64,000 bases of DNA from Streptomyces sp. M41(2017) (GTDB lineage Bacteria > Actinomycetota > Actinomycetes > Streptomycetales > Streptomycetaceae). The DNA lies in assembly GCF_002078175.1 (NCBI RefSeq), contig NZ_MWFK01000002.1, positions 1,488,001 to 1,552,000 of the forward strand, given 5' to 3'. Below, one piece after another: positions 49,054-57,880 of the stretch; the first letter of the stretch is position 1; each line of letters begins with the position of its first letter. The notes under the pieces are model-generated. The model was not told the DNA's origin, made no database searches, and saw only the letters and a program-made list of their open reading frames with translations. A program made the translations under genes and the position numbers.

Positions 49054-51522
49054 TCAGGCACGGACCTCCGCGGTGGTCCTGAGCCGCAGGTCGCGCGAGG
49101 AGGCCCCGACCCAGACGGTCCGGCGCCCCGTTCCGAGCACCCAGCCGTGCTTCTTCGTGTCCCAGGAGGAGAGGGTGCGTGCGGCCACCCGCACGGTGAC
49201 CCGTCGCCGCTCCCCCGCACGCAGAACGAGCCGCTGGTAGCCGCCCAGCACCCGGACCGCCTGGTCGAGTTCGAGCCGGGGCGAGGGTCCGACGTAGACC
49301 TGCGCGACCTCGACGCCGTCGCGCAGCCCGGTGTTGCGCACGGTGAACTCGACCCGCAGCCCCCGCCGCTCCTGTCGGGCCCGGACGTCGTCGTAGGCGA
49401 AGGAGGTGTACGAGAGTCCGTGGCCGAACGGGAAGAGCGGGCGCACGCCCTCCGCGTCGTACCAGCGGTATCCGGCGTGGATGCCTTCGGAGTACTCCTC
49501 GGTGCCGTCGACGCCCGGGTAGCGGCGCGGGTCCCCGGCCACGGGGTGGTGGTCGTCGTCGACGGCGAAGGACTGGGTGAGCCGGCCTCCGGGATCGCAG
49601 TCGCCGAACAGGACGGCGGTGGTGGCCGCGGCGCCCTGCTGCCCCGGGTAGTACATCTGGAGCACGGCCGCGGTGCGGCGCAGCCACGGCATGGAGGTGG
49701 CGGACGAGGTGTTGAGGACGACGGTGGTGCGCGGGTTCGCCGCGGACACCGCCTCGATGAGGTGTTCCTGGTGCCCGGGGAGGGCGATGGTCGTGCGGTC
49801 CAGGCCCTCGGTGGCGTCCTCGTAGGCGAACAGGACGACGCTGTGCGCGGCCCGGGCGGCGCGGACCGCCTCGGCGACGTCCTGGGCGCGGGTCGCGCCG
49901 GTGCTGCGCCGCAGCCGGAAGACCTGCCCGGCGCTTCCGCCGTTGGCGGTGATCTTCAGCGTGTGCGCCCCCTTCCCGAGGTTCAGGGTCGCGCGCCGCA
50001 CCGCCAGCCCGTCGGGGGCGGCGGAGACCAGGCCGCCGGAGAAGTACTCCCCGTAGCCGGGCGCCACGGGGAAGAGGTCCTGCCCGTCGAGCAGGACCTT
50101 GGGCCGTTCGCCCGAGTAGTGGATGACCAGGGTCCACTCGTCGGGCTCGGCGACGGTGAGGGTCCCCTCGTACGACCATGCCTGTCCCGCGGGCACCTGC
50201 TGGGCCCCCGTGGTGAGCGCCGGGCTCAGCGCGCTCGCGGGGACGGCCTTGCCGAACAGGTCCTCGCCCGGGGAGTAGGTGACGCGGGCACCGCGGCCCG
50301 CGCGGGCCCGGATGGCGTCGAGGGGGCTGTCGGCGTGGTCGGGCACCACGTGCGCGCTGCCGCCGCCGCTGACGAAGGGCAGCATGCCGGTGGGGCCGAC
50401 GACGGCGATGTCGCGTGCCGCGGCGCCGGTGAGGGGCAACGCGTGGTGCTCGTTGCGGAGCAGGGTGGCTCCCGCCTTCGCGACCTCCAGGGCCACGGCC
50501 GCGCCCGCCTTCGCGTCGCGGGCGGGGCGGGCCGGAGCGCTTCCGTCGAGCAGGCCGAAGCGGTCCATGACTCCGAGGATCCGGCGCACGGCGCGGTCCA
50601 TGTACGCCTCGGAGACAGTGCCGTTCCGGACCGCCGACCGCAGAGCCGCTCCGAAGTAGGTGCCGTCGGGCATCTCCATGTCGAGGCCCGCGGTGATCGC
50701 GGCGGCGGTGCTGTGGGCGGCGAACCAGTCGGTCATCACCCAGCCGTCGAAGCCCCACTGATCGCGCAGGACGCCGGTCAGGAGCGCCCGGTTCTCGCAG
50801 GCGTAGACGCCGTCGACCTTGTTGTAGGCGCCCATGACCGCGCCGGTGCCCGCGTCGACGGCGGCTTCGAAGCCGCGGAGTTCGACCTCGTGCAGGGTCT
50901 GTTCGTCCACGACGACGTCGACGGACTGGCGGTCCTTCTCCTGGTTGTTCAGGGCGAAGTGCTTGACGGTGGCGACGAGGCCCTCGCCCTGGATGCCGCG
51001 GATCTCGGCGGCGACCAGATCCGCGGCGAGCAGCGGGTCCTCGCTGAACGTCTCGAAGTTGCGGCCCGCGTACGGGGTGCGGATGAGGTTGACCATCGGG
51101 GAGAGCAGGACGTCCTGGCCGAGGGCGCGTCCTTCGTGTCCGATGACCCGGCCGTAGCGGTGGGCCAGTCCGGGATCGAAGGCGGAGGCCAGCAGCACGG
51201 GGGCGGGCAGGGCCGTCGCGTGCCGGGTGACCCGGACGCCGGCCGGGCCGTCGGCGAGCCGCAGGGAGGGGATGCCGAGCCGGGGGACGCCGGGGACGAA
51301 GCCGGCCTGGCCGAGGGACTCCGGGTCGGCAGCGCCGTGCAGCAGGGAGATCTTCTCGTCGAGCGTGAGTCTGCGGATCAGGCCCTCGACGCGCGGGCCC
51401 GCGGCCGTTCCGGGTGCCGCGTGGGCGCCGGGGACGAAGCCGGGAGCGGTGGCGGCCGCGGCGACCGCGACGGCGCCGCCCACCAGTCGCAGGGCCGATC
51501 GCCGGGAAAAGGTGTGGGACAT
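49054..51522 (-). CDS. Secreted GH3 beta-glycosidase (Tat signal, PA14-like insert)
   Basis: An 822-residue glycoside hydrolase family 3 enzyme. Twin-arginine signal S-R-R-S-A-L-R near residues 6-12, with cleavage after A-H-A (36). GH3 N-domain (about 45-330) with K-H-F (187-189) and nucleophile Asp265 in M-T-D-W. GH3 C-domain (about 360-680) is interrupted by a PA14-like carbohydrate-binding insert (about 430-545), and a fibronectin-like domain closes the protein (about 715-790). Beta-glucosidase is the likeliest activity. A consensus promoter lies upstream. Confidence 0.92.
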   Translation of the reverse strand: MSHTFSRRSALRLVGGAVAVAAAATAPGFVPGAHAAPGTAAGPRVEGLIRRLTLDEKISLLHGAADPESLGQAGFVPGVPRLGIPSLRLADGPAGVRVTRHATALPAPVLLASAFDPGLAHRYGRVIGHEGRALGQDVLLSPMVNLIRTPYAGRNFETFSEDPLLAADLVAAEIRGIQGEGLVATVKHFALNNQEKDRQSVDVVVDEQTLHEVELRGFEAAVDAGTGAVMGAYNKVDGVYACENRALLTGVLRDQWGFDGWVMTDWFAAHSTAAAITAGLDMEMPDGTYFGAALRSAVRNGTVSEAYMDRAVRRILGVMDRFGLLDGSAPARPARDAKAGAAVALEVAKAGATLLRNEHHALPLTGAAARDIAVVGPTGMLPFVSGGGSAHVVPDHADSPLDAIRARAGRGARVTYSPGEDLFGKAVPASALSPALTTGAQQVPAGQAWSYEGTLTVAEPDEWTLVIHYSGERPKVLLDGQDLFPVAPGYGEYFSGGLVSAAPDGLAVRRATLNLGKGAHTLKITANGGSAGQVFRLRRSTGATRAQDVAEAVRAARAAHSVVLFAYEDATEGLDRTTIALPGHQEHLIEAVSAANPRTTVVLNTSSATSMPWLRRTAAVLQMYYPGQQGAAATTAVLFGDCDPGGRLTQSFAVDDDHHPVAGDPRRYPGVDGTEEYSEGIHAGYRWYDAEGVRPLFPFGHGLSYTSFAYDDVRARQERRGLRVEFTVRNTGLRDGVEVAQVYVGPSPRLELDQAVRVLGGYQRLVLRAGERRRVTVRVAARTLSSWDTKKHGWVLGTGRRTVWVGASSRDLRLRTTAEVRA

Positions 51523-51588
51523 GAGCCGTCACTCCTTCGGTGCGCGGACACGTCGTCGTGGTCCGCGTGTACCGGTGTCGGCGACCCT

Positions 51589-51609
51589 CGCGTTCGTTCC
51601 TCGAACGCG
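51589..51609. promoter_or_regulatory. Inverted repeat in the GH3 gene leader
   Basis: CGCGTTCG (51589-51596) and CGAACGCG (51602-51609) are perfectly complementary across 5 bases. It lies between the promoter at 51662-51690 and the ATG, about where a sugar-responsive repressor could bind. It is not the CebR-type operator. Confidence 0.45.
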
Positions 51610-51661
51610 GTTGCGTGGAAGTCGACTTGACCGTCCGTCAGGCACCGTGGGTACGGCGCGA

Positions 51662-51690
51662 AAACTATGACCCGAGGTGACTCGTGTCAA
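51662..51690 (-). promoter_or_regulatory. Consensus-like promoter of the GH3 gene
   Basis: On the minus strand TTGACA (51690-51685) is followed after exactly 17 bases by TAGTTT (51667-51662), close to the vegetative sigma consensus. The predicted leader is about 130 bases. Confidence 0.65.
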
Positions 51691-51782
51691 TGAAGTGAAC
51701 AGAAACAGCGGGGAGTCGGACAAGAACCGAAGGAGTGCGGTCGCCGAGCGCACCCGTCCCCGGCGGGCCGGGACCCGGGACG

Positions 51783-52490
51783 TCAGACTCCGGGTGCGGA
51801 CCCGGCGTCGTCGCGTGCCGCACGGGCGAGCAGACCCGCGACGACGACCGCGAGCATCTCGCGCAGGACGTCCGTGAAGTCGAGCCGCAGGGCGGCCAGT
51901 CGGGGATCGGCCTCGTAGGCGGCGAGCATCGCGGCGGAGGGCTGCGAGTGCGTCCAGGCCGCCCCGGCGACCATGATCGTCGCGGCGGCGAACCGGCCCG
52001 CGTCACCGTCGCCCAATTCGGGCACGTGCGTCTGCACCAGTCGGGCGAGCAGCCCGACGTTGGCGATCGCGGTGTGCTTGTACTCGGCGGCGACGACGGG
52101 CGAGACGTTCCGCTCGAGGACGGCCGCCTGCGCGCTGATCAGGTCGCACAGGACGGGTCGCGCCGCGAGGGACACCGCGAGCACCTCGGCCACCCGGTCG
52201 CCGCGCTCGGCCACGGTCGCGGCGTCGTCGACGGCCGCGCCGAGCTGCCCCTCCAGCCCCGCCAGCCACTCGCGCTCGGCGGCGTCGAGGAGTTCGAGCA
52301 GCACGGCCTCACGGGACTCGAAGTAGCGCAGCACGTTCGACTTCGCGAGCCCGACGCGACGGCTCAGCTCGTTGAGGCTCAGCCGGGCGACGGGCATCTC
52401 GGCCAGCATCGCGGCGGCCGTGTCGAGGATGGCCTGCTTGCGCACGGCGCGCTGTTCCTCGCTGCGGGCGCGCTGGAAGGACGTACTCAT
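51783..52490 (-). CDS. TetR-family transcriptional regulator
   Basis: A 235-residue TetR protein: helix-turn-helix at about 20-65 (L-S-L-N-E-L-S-R-R-V-G-L-A-K-S-N-V) and a helical ligand domain. The start is ATG 52490 (a GTG lies one codon upstream). Divergent from an SDR gene with three copies of one palindrome between them, so it probably represses itself and the SDR gene until a ligand appears. Confidence 0.92.
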   Translation of the reverse strand: MSTSFQRARSEEQRAVRKQAILDTAAAMLAEMPVARLSLNELSRRVGLAKSNVLRYFESREAVLLELLDAAEREWLAGLEGQLGAAVDDAATVAERGDRVAEVLAVSLAARPVLCDLISAQAAVLERNVSPVVAAEYKHTAIANVGLLARLVQTHVPELGDGDAGRFAAATIMVAGAAWTHSQPSAAMLAAYEADPRLAALRLDFTDVLREMLAVVVAGLLARAARDDAGSAPGV

Positions 52491-52502
52491 CACCCCAGAC
52501 TA

Positions 52503-52572
52503 CAGACCCCCGGTCTGTTGTTATCAGACCAGTGGTCTGCTACGTTCGGAAGAGAGAAGAGACCACTGGTCT
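52503..52572. promoter_or_regulatory. Three copies of the CAGACC-N3-GGTCTG operator
   Basis: CAGACC-CCC-GGTCTG (52503-52517), CAGACC-AGT-GGTCTG (52525-52539) and AGACC-ACT-GGTCT (52560-52572) lie 22 and about 34 bases apart between the divergent TetR and SDR genes. The shared symmetric half-site AGACC strongly marks them as TetR operators. Confidence 0.8.
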
Positions 52573-52596
52573 TTTGAATCTGCCGAGGGAGTTCTC

Positions 52597-53541
52597 ATGT
52601 ACACCGTGCCGGACCGGACCGGGAAGCTCGTCGTGGTCACCGGAGCCAACAGCGGCACCGGCAAGGAGGCCACCCTGCGGCTCGCCGCCGCCGGAGCGCA
52701 CGTGATCATGGCCGTCCGTACGGTCGCCAAGGGCGAGCGGGCCCGCGCCGAGATCCTCGCCCGCCATCCGCAGGCCCGGCTCGACGTGCGCCATGTCGAT
52801 CTCGCCGACCTCGCGACGGTCGAGGCGTTCGCGGACGGGATCCTGGCCGACGGCACCCCGCTGGACCTGCTGGTCAACAACGCGGGCGTGATGGCACCGC
52901 CGACCCGGATGACCACGGCGGACGGGTTCGAGCTCCAGATGGGCAGCAACTTCCTCGGCCCGTTCGCGCTCACCGTGCGGCTGCTGCCGGCCCTGCTCGC
53001 CGCGGGCGCCCCGCGCGTCGCCACGATGAGCAGCGGCACCGCCAACTACGGCCGGATCGACTTCACGGACCTCCAGTGGGAGAGCCGTCGCTACAGCGCC
53101 AACCTGTCCTACGCCCAGTCGAAACTGGCCGACCTCATCCTGACCCGGCAGCTCGCGGCGATCGCCGCCGAGCGCGGCTGGAACCTGCTGAGCACCGGCG
53201 CCCACCCCGGCTACACGGTCACCAACCTCCAGACGGCGGGCGCGAGCCTCGGGCGGGACAAGCCGAAGCGGTCCCTGCTCAACGCGCTGGACTTCCTGCC
53301 CAAGCAGCAGGTCGAACAGGGCACCGAGCCGCTCCTGTACGCCGCCACCAGCCCCGACGCGGTGGCCGGCGGCTACTACGGTCCGGGCGGCCGGTTCGGG
53401 CTGGTCGGTCCGACGACCACGGCACGCGTCACCCGCCGGGCCCTCGACTCCGGGACCAACGCCCGTCTGTGGAGCGAGGCCGAACGACTCACCGGGGTCG
53501 CCCTGCCGGTCACCGCGGCCGGATCCGGGCCGACGGCCTGA
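52597..53541 (+). CDS. Short-chain dehydrogenase/reductase
   Basis: A 314-residue classical SDR. The cofactor loop T-G-A-N-S-G-T-G is near residues 15-22 and the active site has Ser near 148 (M-S-S-G-T-A), Tyr172 and Lys176 (S-Y-A-Q-S-K). It resembles the protochlorophyllide-reductase/retinol-dehydrogenase-like actinomycete SDRs. NAD(P)H oxidoreductase of unknown substrate. The start is ATG at 52597 with GAGGGAG upstream. Controlled by the divergent TetR gene. Confidence 0.92.
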   Translation: MYTVPDRTGKLVVVTGANSGTGKEATLRLAAAGAHVIMAVRTVAKGERARAEILARHPQARLDVRHVDLADLATVEAFADGILADGTPLDLLVNNAGVMAPPTRMTTADGFELQMGSNFLGPFALTVRLLPALLAAGAPRVATMSSGTANYGRIDFTDLQWESRRYSANLSYAQSKLADLILTRQLAAIAAERGWNLLSTGAHPGYTVTNLQTAGASLGRDKPKRSLLNALDFLPKQQVEQGTEPLLYAATSPDAVAGGYYGPGGRFGLVGPTTTARVTRRALDSGTNARLWSEAERLTGVALPVTAAGSGPTA

Positions 53542-53549
53542 GCCGCAGT

Positions 53550-53574
53550 GGGGCCCGGAACGACCGCGGGCCCC
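53550..53574. terminator. Terminator between convergent genes
   Basis: GGGGCCCG (53550-53557) and CGGGCCCC (53567-53574), perfect 8-bp stem, 9-base loop, between the SDR and thioesterase-like genes. Confidence 0.55.
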
Positions 53575-53620
53575 GATCGGCTCGTACGTCCCGATCAGGG
53601 CCCGGCGTGCACCGTGCGGC

Positions 53621-54073
53621 TCAGCTGTTGGGGCGGAGCGTCCACACCACGGTCATCTCGCCGGTCACCGCGCCGTCGGCGCGCTGGATCGCGATGGCGA
53701 CCGGGAACTCGGGGCGCTGACCGGCGTCGAGTTCGGCCACGACCTCGGCGGCGGGCCGGCCGAGCGTCGCGGTGGCGGTGACGGGGCCCATCGCGAGCTT
53801 CTTGTACGCGATCTCGGCGCTCACGGCGAGCGGCACGGCGCGCGCGAGCTGGTCACCGAAGGCGGCCAGGACGATCGCCCCGCTGGCCGACTCCCCCAGC
53901 GTGAACATCGCACCCGCGTGCGGGCCGCCGACGTGGTTGTGGAAGTCGCCCTGGTCCGGGAGCGCCACGACGGCCTTCTCCGGAGAGGTCTCGACGAACT
54001 CGAGGTTCAGGGTCCGGGCCATCGGCACGGTCGCGGCGAGCATCTCGCCGATCGTCATCTGGTCTGCGCTCAT
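53621..54073 (-). CDS. DUF4442/hotdog-fold thioesterase-like protein
   Basis: A 150-residue hotdog-fold protein (DUF4442/PaaI-like). The N-H-V-G-G-P-H-A-G-A-M-F stretch near residues 46-57 is the typical hotdog helix-start motif. It may hydrolyse acyl-CoA thioesters, but the catalytic set is not clear. The start is ATG at 54073. Confidence 0.8.
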   Translation of the reverse strand: MSADQMTIGEMLAATVPMARTLNLEFVETSPEKAVVALPDQGDFHNHVGGPHAGAMFTLGESASGAIVLAAFGDQLARAVPLAVSAEIAYKKLAMGPVTATATLGRPAAEVVAELDAGQRPEFPVAIAIQRADGAVTGEMTVVWTLRPNS

Positions 54074-54275
54074 GCCTCGATGTTACCCATGGGTAGCAAA
54101 CATTGACCAGCCCGCCGCCCGTCGCCGGTTCGGGCGGGCGCGCCGGGTGCGCCGGCCCAGGAGACGCAGCCGCCGGTCGCAAGCCGGGACCAAAGGGGGC
54201 AAGTACGGTGGTGGCCCGCTCCTTTCGGGGACCGCCATGGCACTCGGGTCTCCGCCCCCTCTATCGTTACCGGCC

Positions 54276-55340
54276 ATGTGGCCAGGACAGCAGCCGCCCG
54301 GGGGCGAGCAGAACCCGCAGGACCAGAACCCGTACCAGCAGCCGGGGTACCAGCAGCCGAATCCCTACCAGCAGCCCGGCTACCAGCAGCCGGGGCAGCA
54401 ACCGGGGTACCAGCAGCCCGGCGCGCCGTACGGGCAGCCGCAGGGCGGACCGCAGTGGGGGGCTCCGACCGAGCCGCTCGGCGGACCCCTGCCGTCCGGC
54501 GGCAGCGGCGGCGGGGGCGGCGGGAACAAAACCAAGGTCACCGCGATCGTCGCGGCCTCCGCCGTGGTGATCGCCGCCGGGGTCACCGCGTTCCTCGTCC
54601 TGGGCGGCGGCGACAAGGACGACGACGCGGGCGGTGACGCGTCCAAGTCGCCCAAGGCGTCCGCCTCGACGTCGCCGAGCGCGAGCGGCGGCGGAAGCGA
54701 CGACAACCCGCGCGGCGGCGACGAGGAGAAGGCGACGATCGCCGGCTGGAAGGTCGTGGTGAACCCGAAGTGGGGCACCGCCTTCGACGTTCCGGCGGAC
54801 TGGAAGGTCGAGACGCCCGGCACCTTCATCGGCTTCGAGGACGAGAAGAAGGGCGACGGCTCCCCGTTCATCGGCATGTCCGCGCCCGCGTTCCTCAAGG
54901 AGAAGTGGTGCACGTCCGACGACGACAAGGACGGTCACGACAGTGACACGTCACTGGCCGCCGCGGGCACCAAGGGCCAGAGCGGTGCCAAGAACACGGC
55001 CGACGTGGCGCGCAACGACGCCGCCGTATGGGTCTTCGGCGGGTACACCGACCAGAAGGAGGCCTCGAAGAAGCTGCTGAAGGTCGGCAAGTCGGAGACG
55101 TACACCACGGCGTCGGGCGTCAAGGGCAGCGTCGCGACCACTTACTCCACGGGAGTCCCCAAGAAGGGCAAGTGCGACTCCGACGGCAAGGCGACCACGT
55201 TCGCCTTCAAGAACTCGGCGGGCGATTTCGTCTCGTGGACGTTCTACGGCGCCAAGGGTGTCAAGGAGGAGGTCCCCGACGCGACCGTGCGGAAGATCCT
55301 CAGCACGGTCCGGCTGCACGGGACGCCGACCGGCTCCTGA
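54276..55340 (+). CDS. Membrane-anchored exported protein with YQQPG repeats (DUF8017-like)
   Basis: A 354-residue protein: a Gln/Pro/Tyr-rich cytoplasmic N-terminus (residues about 5-60, several Y-Q-Q-P-G-type repeats), a Gly/Ser linker, one membrane helix (about 90-112), a Ser/Asp/Lys-rich stalk, then an extracellular domain (about 155-350). It resembles the many P/Q-rich single-pass proteins of streptomycetes; the extracellular domain may be the DUF8017 type. No catalytic motif. The start is ATG at 54276; a TATCGT box 8 bases before it could make it leaderless. Confidence 0.75.
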   Translation: MWPGQQPPGGEQNPQDQNPYQQPGYQQPNPYQQPGYQQPGQQPGYQQPGAPYGQPQGGPQWGAPTEPLGGPLPSGGSGGGGGGNKTKVTAIVAASAVVIAAGVTAFLVLGGGDKDDDAGGDASKSPKASASTSPSASGGGSDDNPRGGDEEKATIAGWKVVVNPKWGTAFDVPADWKVETPGTFIGFEDEKKGDGSPFIGMSAPAFLKEKWCTSDDDKDGHDSDTSLAAAGTKGQSGAKNTADVARNDAAVWVFGGYTDQKEASKKLLKVGKSETYTTASGVKGSVATTYSTGVPKKGKCDSDGKATTFAFKNSAGDFVSWTFYGAKGVKEEVPDATVRKILSTVRLHGTPTGS

Positions 55341-55371
55341 GGGCCGGGGTCCGGCTCCTGAGGCCCGGCGT
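55330..55371. repeat. Tandem duplication (2 x 21 bp) at the DUF8017-like stop codon
   Basis: CCGGCTCCTGAGG plus eight further bases occur twice in succession (55330-55350 and 55351-55371, 19 of 21 identical). The first copy holds the stop codon of the gene, so the second is a copy of the C-terminal codons and stop. Confidence 0.65.
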
Positions 55372-55460
55372 CCGGCCCGGCGGGGCGCCCGGCGGGGCGT
55401 TCGCTCGACGCGGATGCAATCGGTTTGGCAAGTCGAGCGGCGGGCGGCGATAGTCACGGG

Positions 55461-56825
55461 GTGACCTCAGCCGCCGCCCTCCCCCGCCGCACCCGACGCC
55501 CTTCCTGGGCGGGACGGAACTACACCCTGCTGACCGCCGCCGCGGTCGTCACCAACCTGGGCAGCCAGGGCGCGCTCATCGCGGCGGCGTTCGCGGTGCT
55601 CGCCACCGGTGGCGACGGTGGCGACGTCGGTCTGGTCGCCGCGGCGCGGACGTTGCCGCTGGTCCTGTTCCTGCTCATCGGCGGTGCGGTCGCGGACCGG
55701 CTGCCGCGGCACCGGGTGATGGTCGCCGCCAACGTCCTCAACTGCGTCTCGCAGGGCGCCTTCGCGCTCCTGGTCCTCGGCGGTCACGCGCAGCTGTGGC
55801 AGATGATGCTGCTGTCCGCGCTCGGCGGCACCGGACAGGCGTTCTTCGGGCCCGCAGCCGAGGGCATGCTGATGTCCTCCGTGGAGGGTGAACAGGCCGG
55901 CCGCGCGTTCGCGGTGTTCCGGATGGCGATGCAGGGCGCGGGCCTCGGCGGAGCGGCCCTCGGCGGAGCGCTGGTGGCCGTGATCGGACCGGGCTGGGTG
56001 CTCGCGGTGGACGCTGTGGCGTTCGCCGTCGCCGGTGGCCTGCGTTCCTTCCTGGACGTCGGCCACATACCGCCACGCGCACCCGGAGCCGGTCTGCTCG
56101 CCGATCTGCGCGACGGCTGGCACGAGTTCGTCGGCCGCCCCTGGCTGTGGACGATCGTCGCGCAGTTCTCCGTCGTCGTCGCGGTGGTCGGCGCCGCGGA
56201 CGCGGTCTACGGTCCGCTGGTCGCCCGCGACAGCCTCGGCGGGCCGGGGCCCTGGGGGCTGGCCCTCGGCGCGTTCGGCGCCGGAACCGTCGGCGGCGCC
56301 CTGCTCATGACCCGGTGGAAGCCCCGGCGGCTGCTGCTCGCCGGCACCCTCTGCGTCTTCCCGCTCGCGGCGCCCGCCGCGGCTCTCGCGGTCCCTGTCC
56401 CGGTGGGCCCGCTGTACGCGGTGATGTTCGTCAGCGGTCTGGCGATAGAGGTGTTCGGTGTCTCGTGGATGACCGCGCTGCACCAGGAGATCCCGGAGGA
56501 GAAGCTCTCCCGGGTGTCGGCCTACGACTGGTTCGGCTCGGTCGCCATGGTCCCGCTGGCCACCGCGCTCGCGGGCCCCGCCGAGCAGGCCTTCGGCCGC
56601 ACGTCCGCGCTGTGGGGCTGCTCGGCGCTGGTCGTGGTGGTCACCGCGGCGGTGCTGTGCGTGCCGGAGGTACGGAACCTGACGCGGCGCACCCGGCAGG
56701 TGGCGCAGCGGACGCCGGTGTCCCCCGCCGACGGGGTCCCGCTGCTCGGCGCGGAGGGTGCCCAGGTGCCCGGCGGGACGCTCGCGTCAGCCGATGCCGA
56801 AGGATCCGCCGGGCGGCTCGGGTGA
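55461..56825 (+). CDS. MFS exporter (EntS-like MFS_3)
   Basis: A 454-residue major facilitator with about 12 membrane helices; loop 2-3 carries G-G-A-V-A-D-R-L-P-R-H-R, the normal G-x-x-x-D-R-x-x-R motif. It resembles the siderophore/drug exporter group (MFS_3). The start is GTG at 55461. The 3' end overlaps the end of the next gene on the other strand by 39 bases. Confidence 0.9.
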   Translation: MTSAAALPRRTRRPSWAGRNYTLLTAAAVVTNLGSQGALIAAAFAVLATGGDGGDVGLVAAARTLPLVLFLLIGGAVADRLPRHRVMVAANVLNCVSQGAFALLVLGGHAQLWQMMLLSALGGTGQAFFGPAAEGMLMSSVEGEQAGRAFAVFRMAMQGAGLGGAALGGALVAVIGPGWVLAVDAVAFAVAGGLRSFLDVGHIPPRAPGAGLLADLRDGWHEFVGRPWLWTIVAQFSVVVAVVGAADAVYGPLVARDSLGGPGPWGLALGAFGAGTVGGALLMTRWKPRRLLLAGTLCVFPLAAPAAALAVPVPVGPLYAVMFVSGLAIEVFGVSWMTALHQEIPEEKLSRVSAYDWFGSVAMVPLATALAGPAEQAFGRTSALWGCSALVVVVTAAVLCVPEVRNLTRRTRQVAQRTPVSPADGVPLLGAEGAQVPGGTLASADAEGSAGRLG

Positions 56826-57632
56826 CGGGACCGCGTCCTCGTCCCCGACGGGCGCGGCTCCGGCGACGAAACGCCTGAGCGCGGCGCCGTGTTCGACACG
56901 CGCCGGGAAGGCGTCGGCGGCGGTGCGGCGGGCCAGGGCCGCCGTGTCGAGGGGCCTGTGGGAGGCCACGAGCACGGCGTTCCCGAAGCGCCGGCCGCGC
57001 AGTACCCCGGGTTCGGCGATGAGGGCGAGTTCCTCGAACACGGTCGAGAACGTGGCGAGTTGGGACCGGAGGAAGGCGAACGGCGCCGCGTCCGCGAGGT
57101 TGGCGAGGTAGACGCCGTCCGGACGCAGGGCCCGTTCGGCCGCCTGCGCGTAGGCGGTGGACGTCAGATGGGCCGGGATGCGCGAGCCGCCGAAGACGTC
57201 GGCGATCAGGATGTCCGCGGAGTCGGGGGCAGCGGCTTCGAGCCAGTGCCGGGCGTCGGCGCCGTGCAGGGTGACGCCCGAGCCCGGGGGCAGCGGCAGG
57301 TGCTCGTCGATCAGCGCGAGCAGCCCCCGGTCCGCCTCCACCACGTCCTGCCGTGAACCGGGCCGGGTGGCCGCGACGTACCGGGGCAGGGTGAGCGCCC
57401 CGCCGCCGAGGTGCAGGACGTCCAGTGCCCGCCCCGGCTCCGCCACCGTGTCCAGGACGTGCCCGAGGCGACGCGTGTACTCGAACTCCAGGTGCGCCGG
57501 CTCGTCCAGGTCCACGTACGACTGGGGTGCGCCGTCCACGGTCAGCAGCCACGCCCGCTTACGGTCCACGTCGGGCATCAGCTTCGCGGTGCCGTGATCC
57601 ACGGCCCGTGTCACGGGTATCGGCTCGTCCAC
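56787..57632 (-). CDS. Spermidine-synthase-like methyltransferase-fold protein
   Basis: A 281-residue protein with the spermidine-synthase-like Rossmann fold: L-H-L-G-G-G-A-L-T-L for the nucleotide loop near residues 72-81 and V-E-A-D near 98-101, D-A-R-H near 125. The polyamine-binding D-x-D pair of true SpeE is not evident, so the activity is uncertain. Start GTG 57632. It overlaps the MFS gene 39 bases at its 3' end and is preceded by the tuf3 terminator. Confidence 0.82.
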   Translation of the reverse strand: MDEPIPVTRAVDHGTAKLMPDVDRKRAWLLTVDGAPQSYVDLDEPAHLEFEYTRRLGHVLDTVAEPGRALDVLHLGGGALTLPRYVAATRPGSRQDVVEADRGLLALIDEHLPLPPGSGVTLHGADARHWLEAAAPDSADILIADVFGGSRIPAHLTSTAYAQAAERALRPDGVYLANLADAAPFAFLRSQLATFSTVFEELALIAEPGVLRGRRFGNAVLVASHRPLDTAALARRTAADAFPARVEHGAALRRFVAGAAPVGDEDAVPSPEPPGGSFGIG

Positions 57633-57809
57633 GGATCCATTGTGCGGCCTCCCGCCGGTCCCGCCGCCCGGGGAGCCCGGCGGCCGGATCCGGGCAGCGC
57701 GACCGGTGCCCGCCTGCGCCACGCGGCCCGACCGCCGGCCCCCGTCTCCCCCTCCGGCACGCCCCCGCGGCCCCCGCGTGCACGGGCAGGGGGCGCCCGT
57801 GCAGGCGGG

Positions 57810-57847
57810 CACCCGTGTCGTCGCCCCGCCGGGCGACGACACGGGTG
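57810..57847. terminator. Terminator after tuf3
   Basis: Perfect 17-bp stem (57810-57826 with 57831-57847) and a 4-base loop, CACCCGTGTCGTCGCCC pairing with its complement. It starts 33 bases past the tuf3 stop. The strongest hairpin in the window. Confidence 0.9.
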
Positions 57848-57880
57848 GAGCGCGGCGGCCGGGCCGGGCGGCCGAGCCGG

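Noticed and set aside
54300..54420. Repeat array at the N-terminus of the DUF8017-like gene
   Set aside because: It encodes a Y-Q-Q-P-G protein repeat typical of disordered tails, not a separate DNA element.
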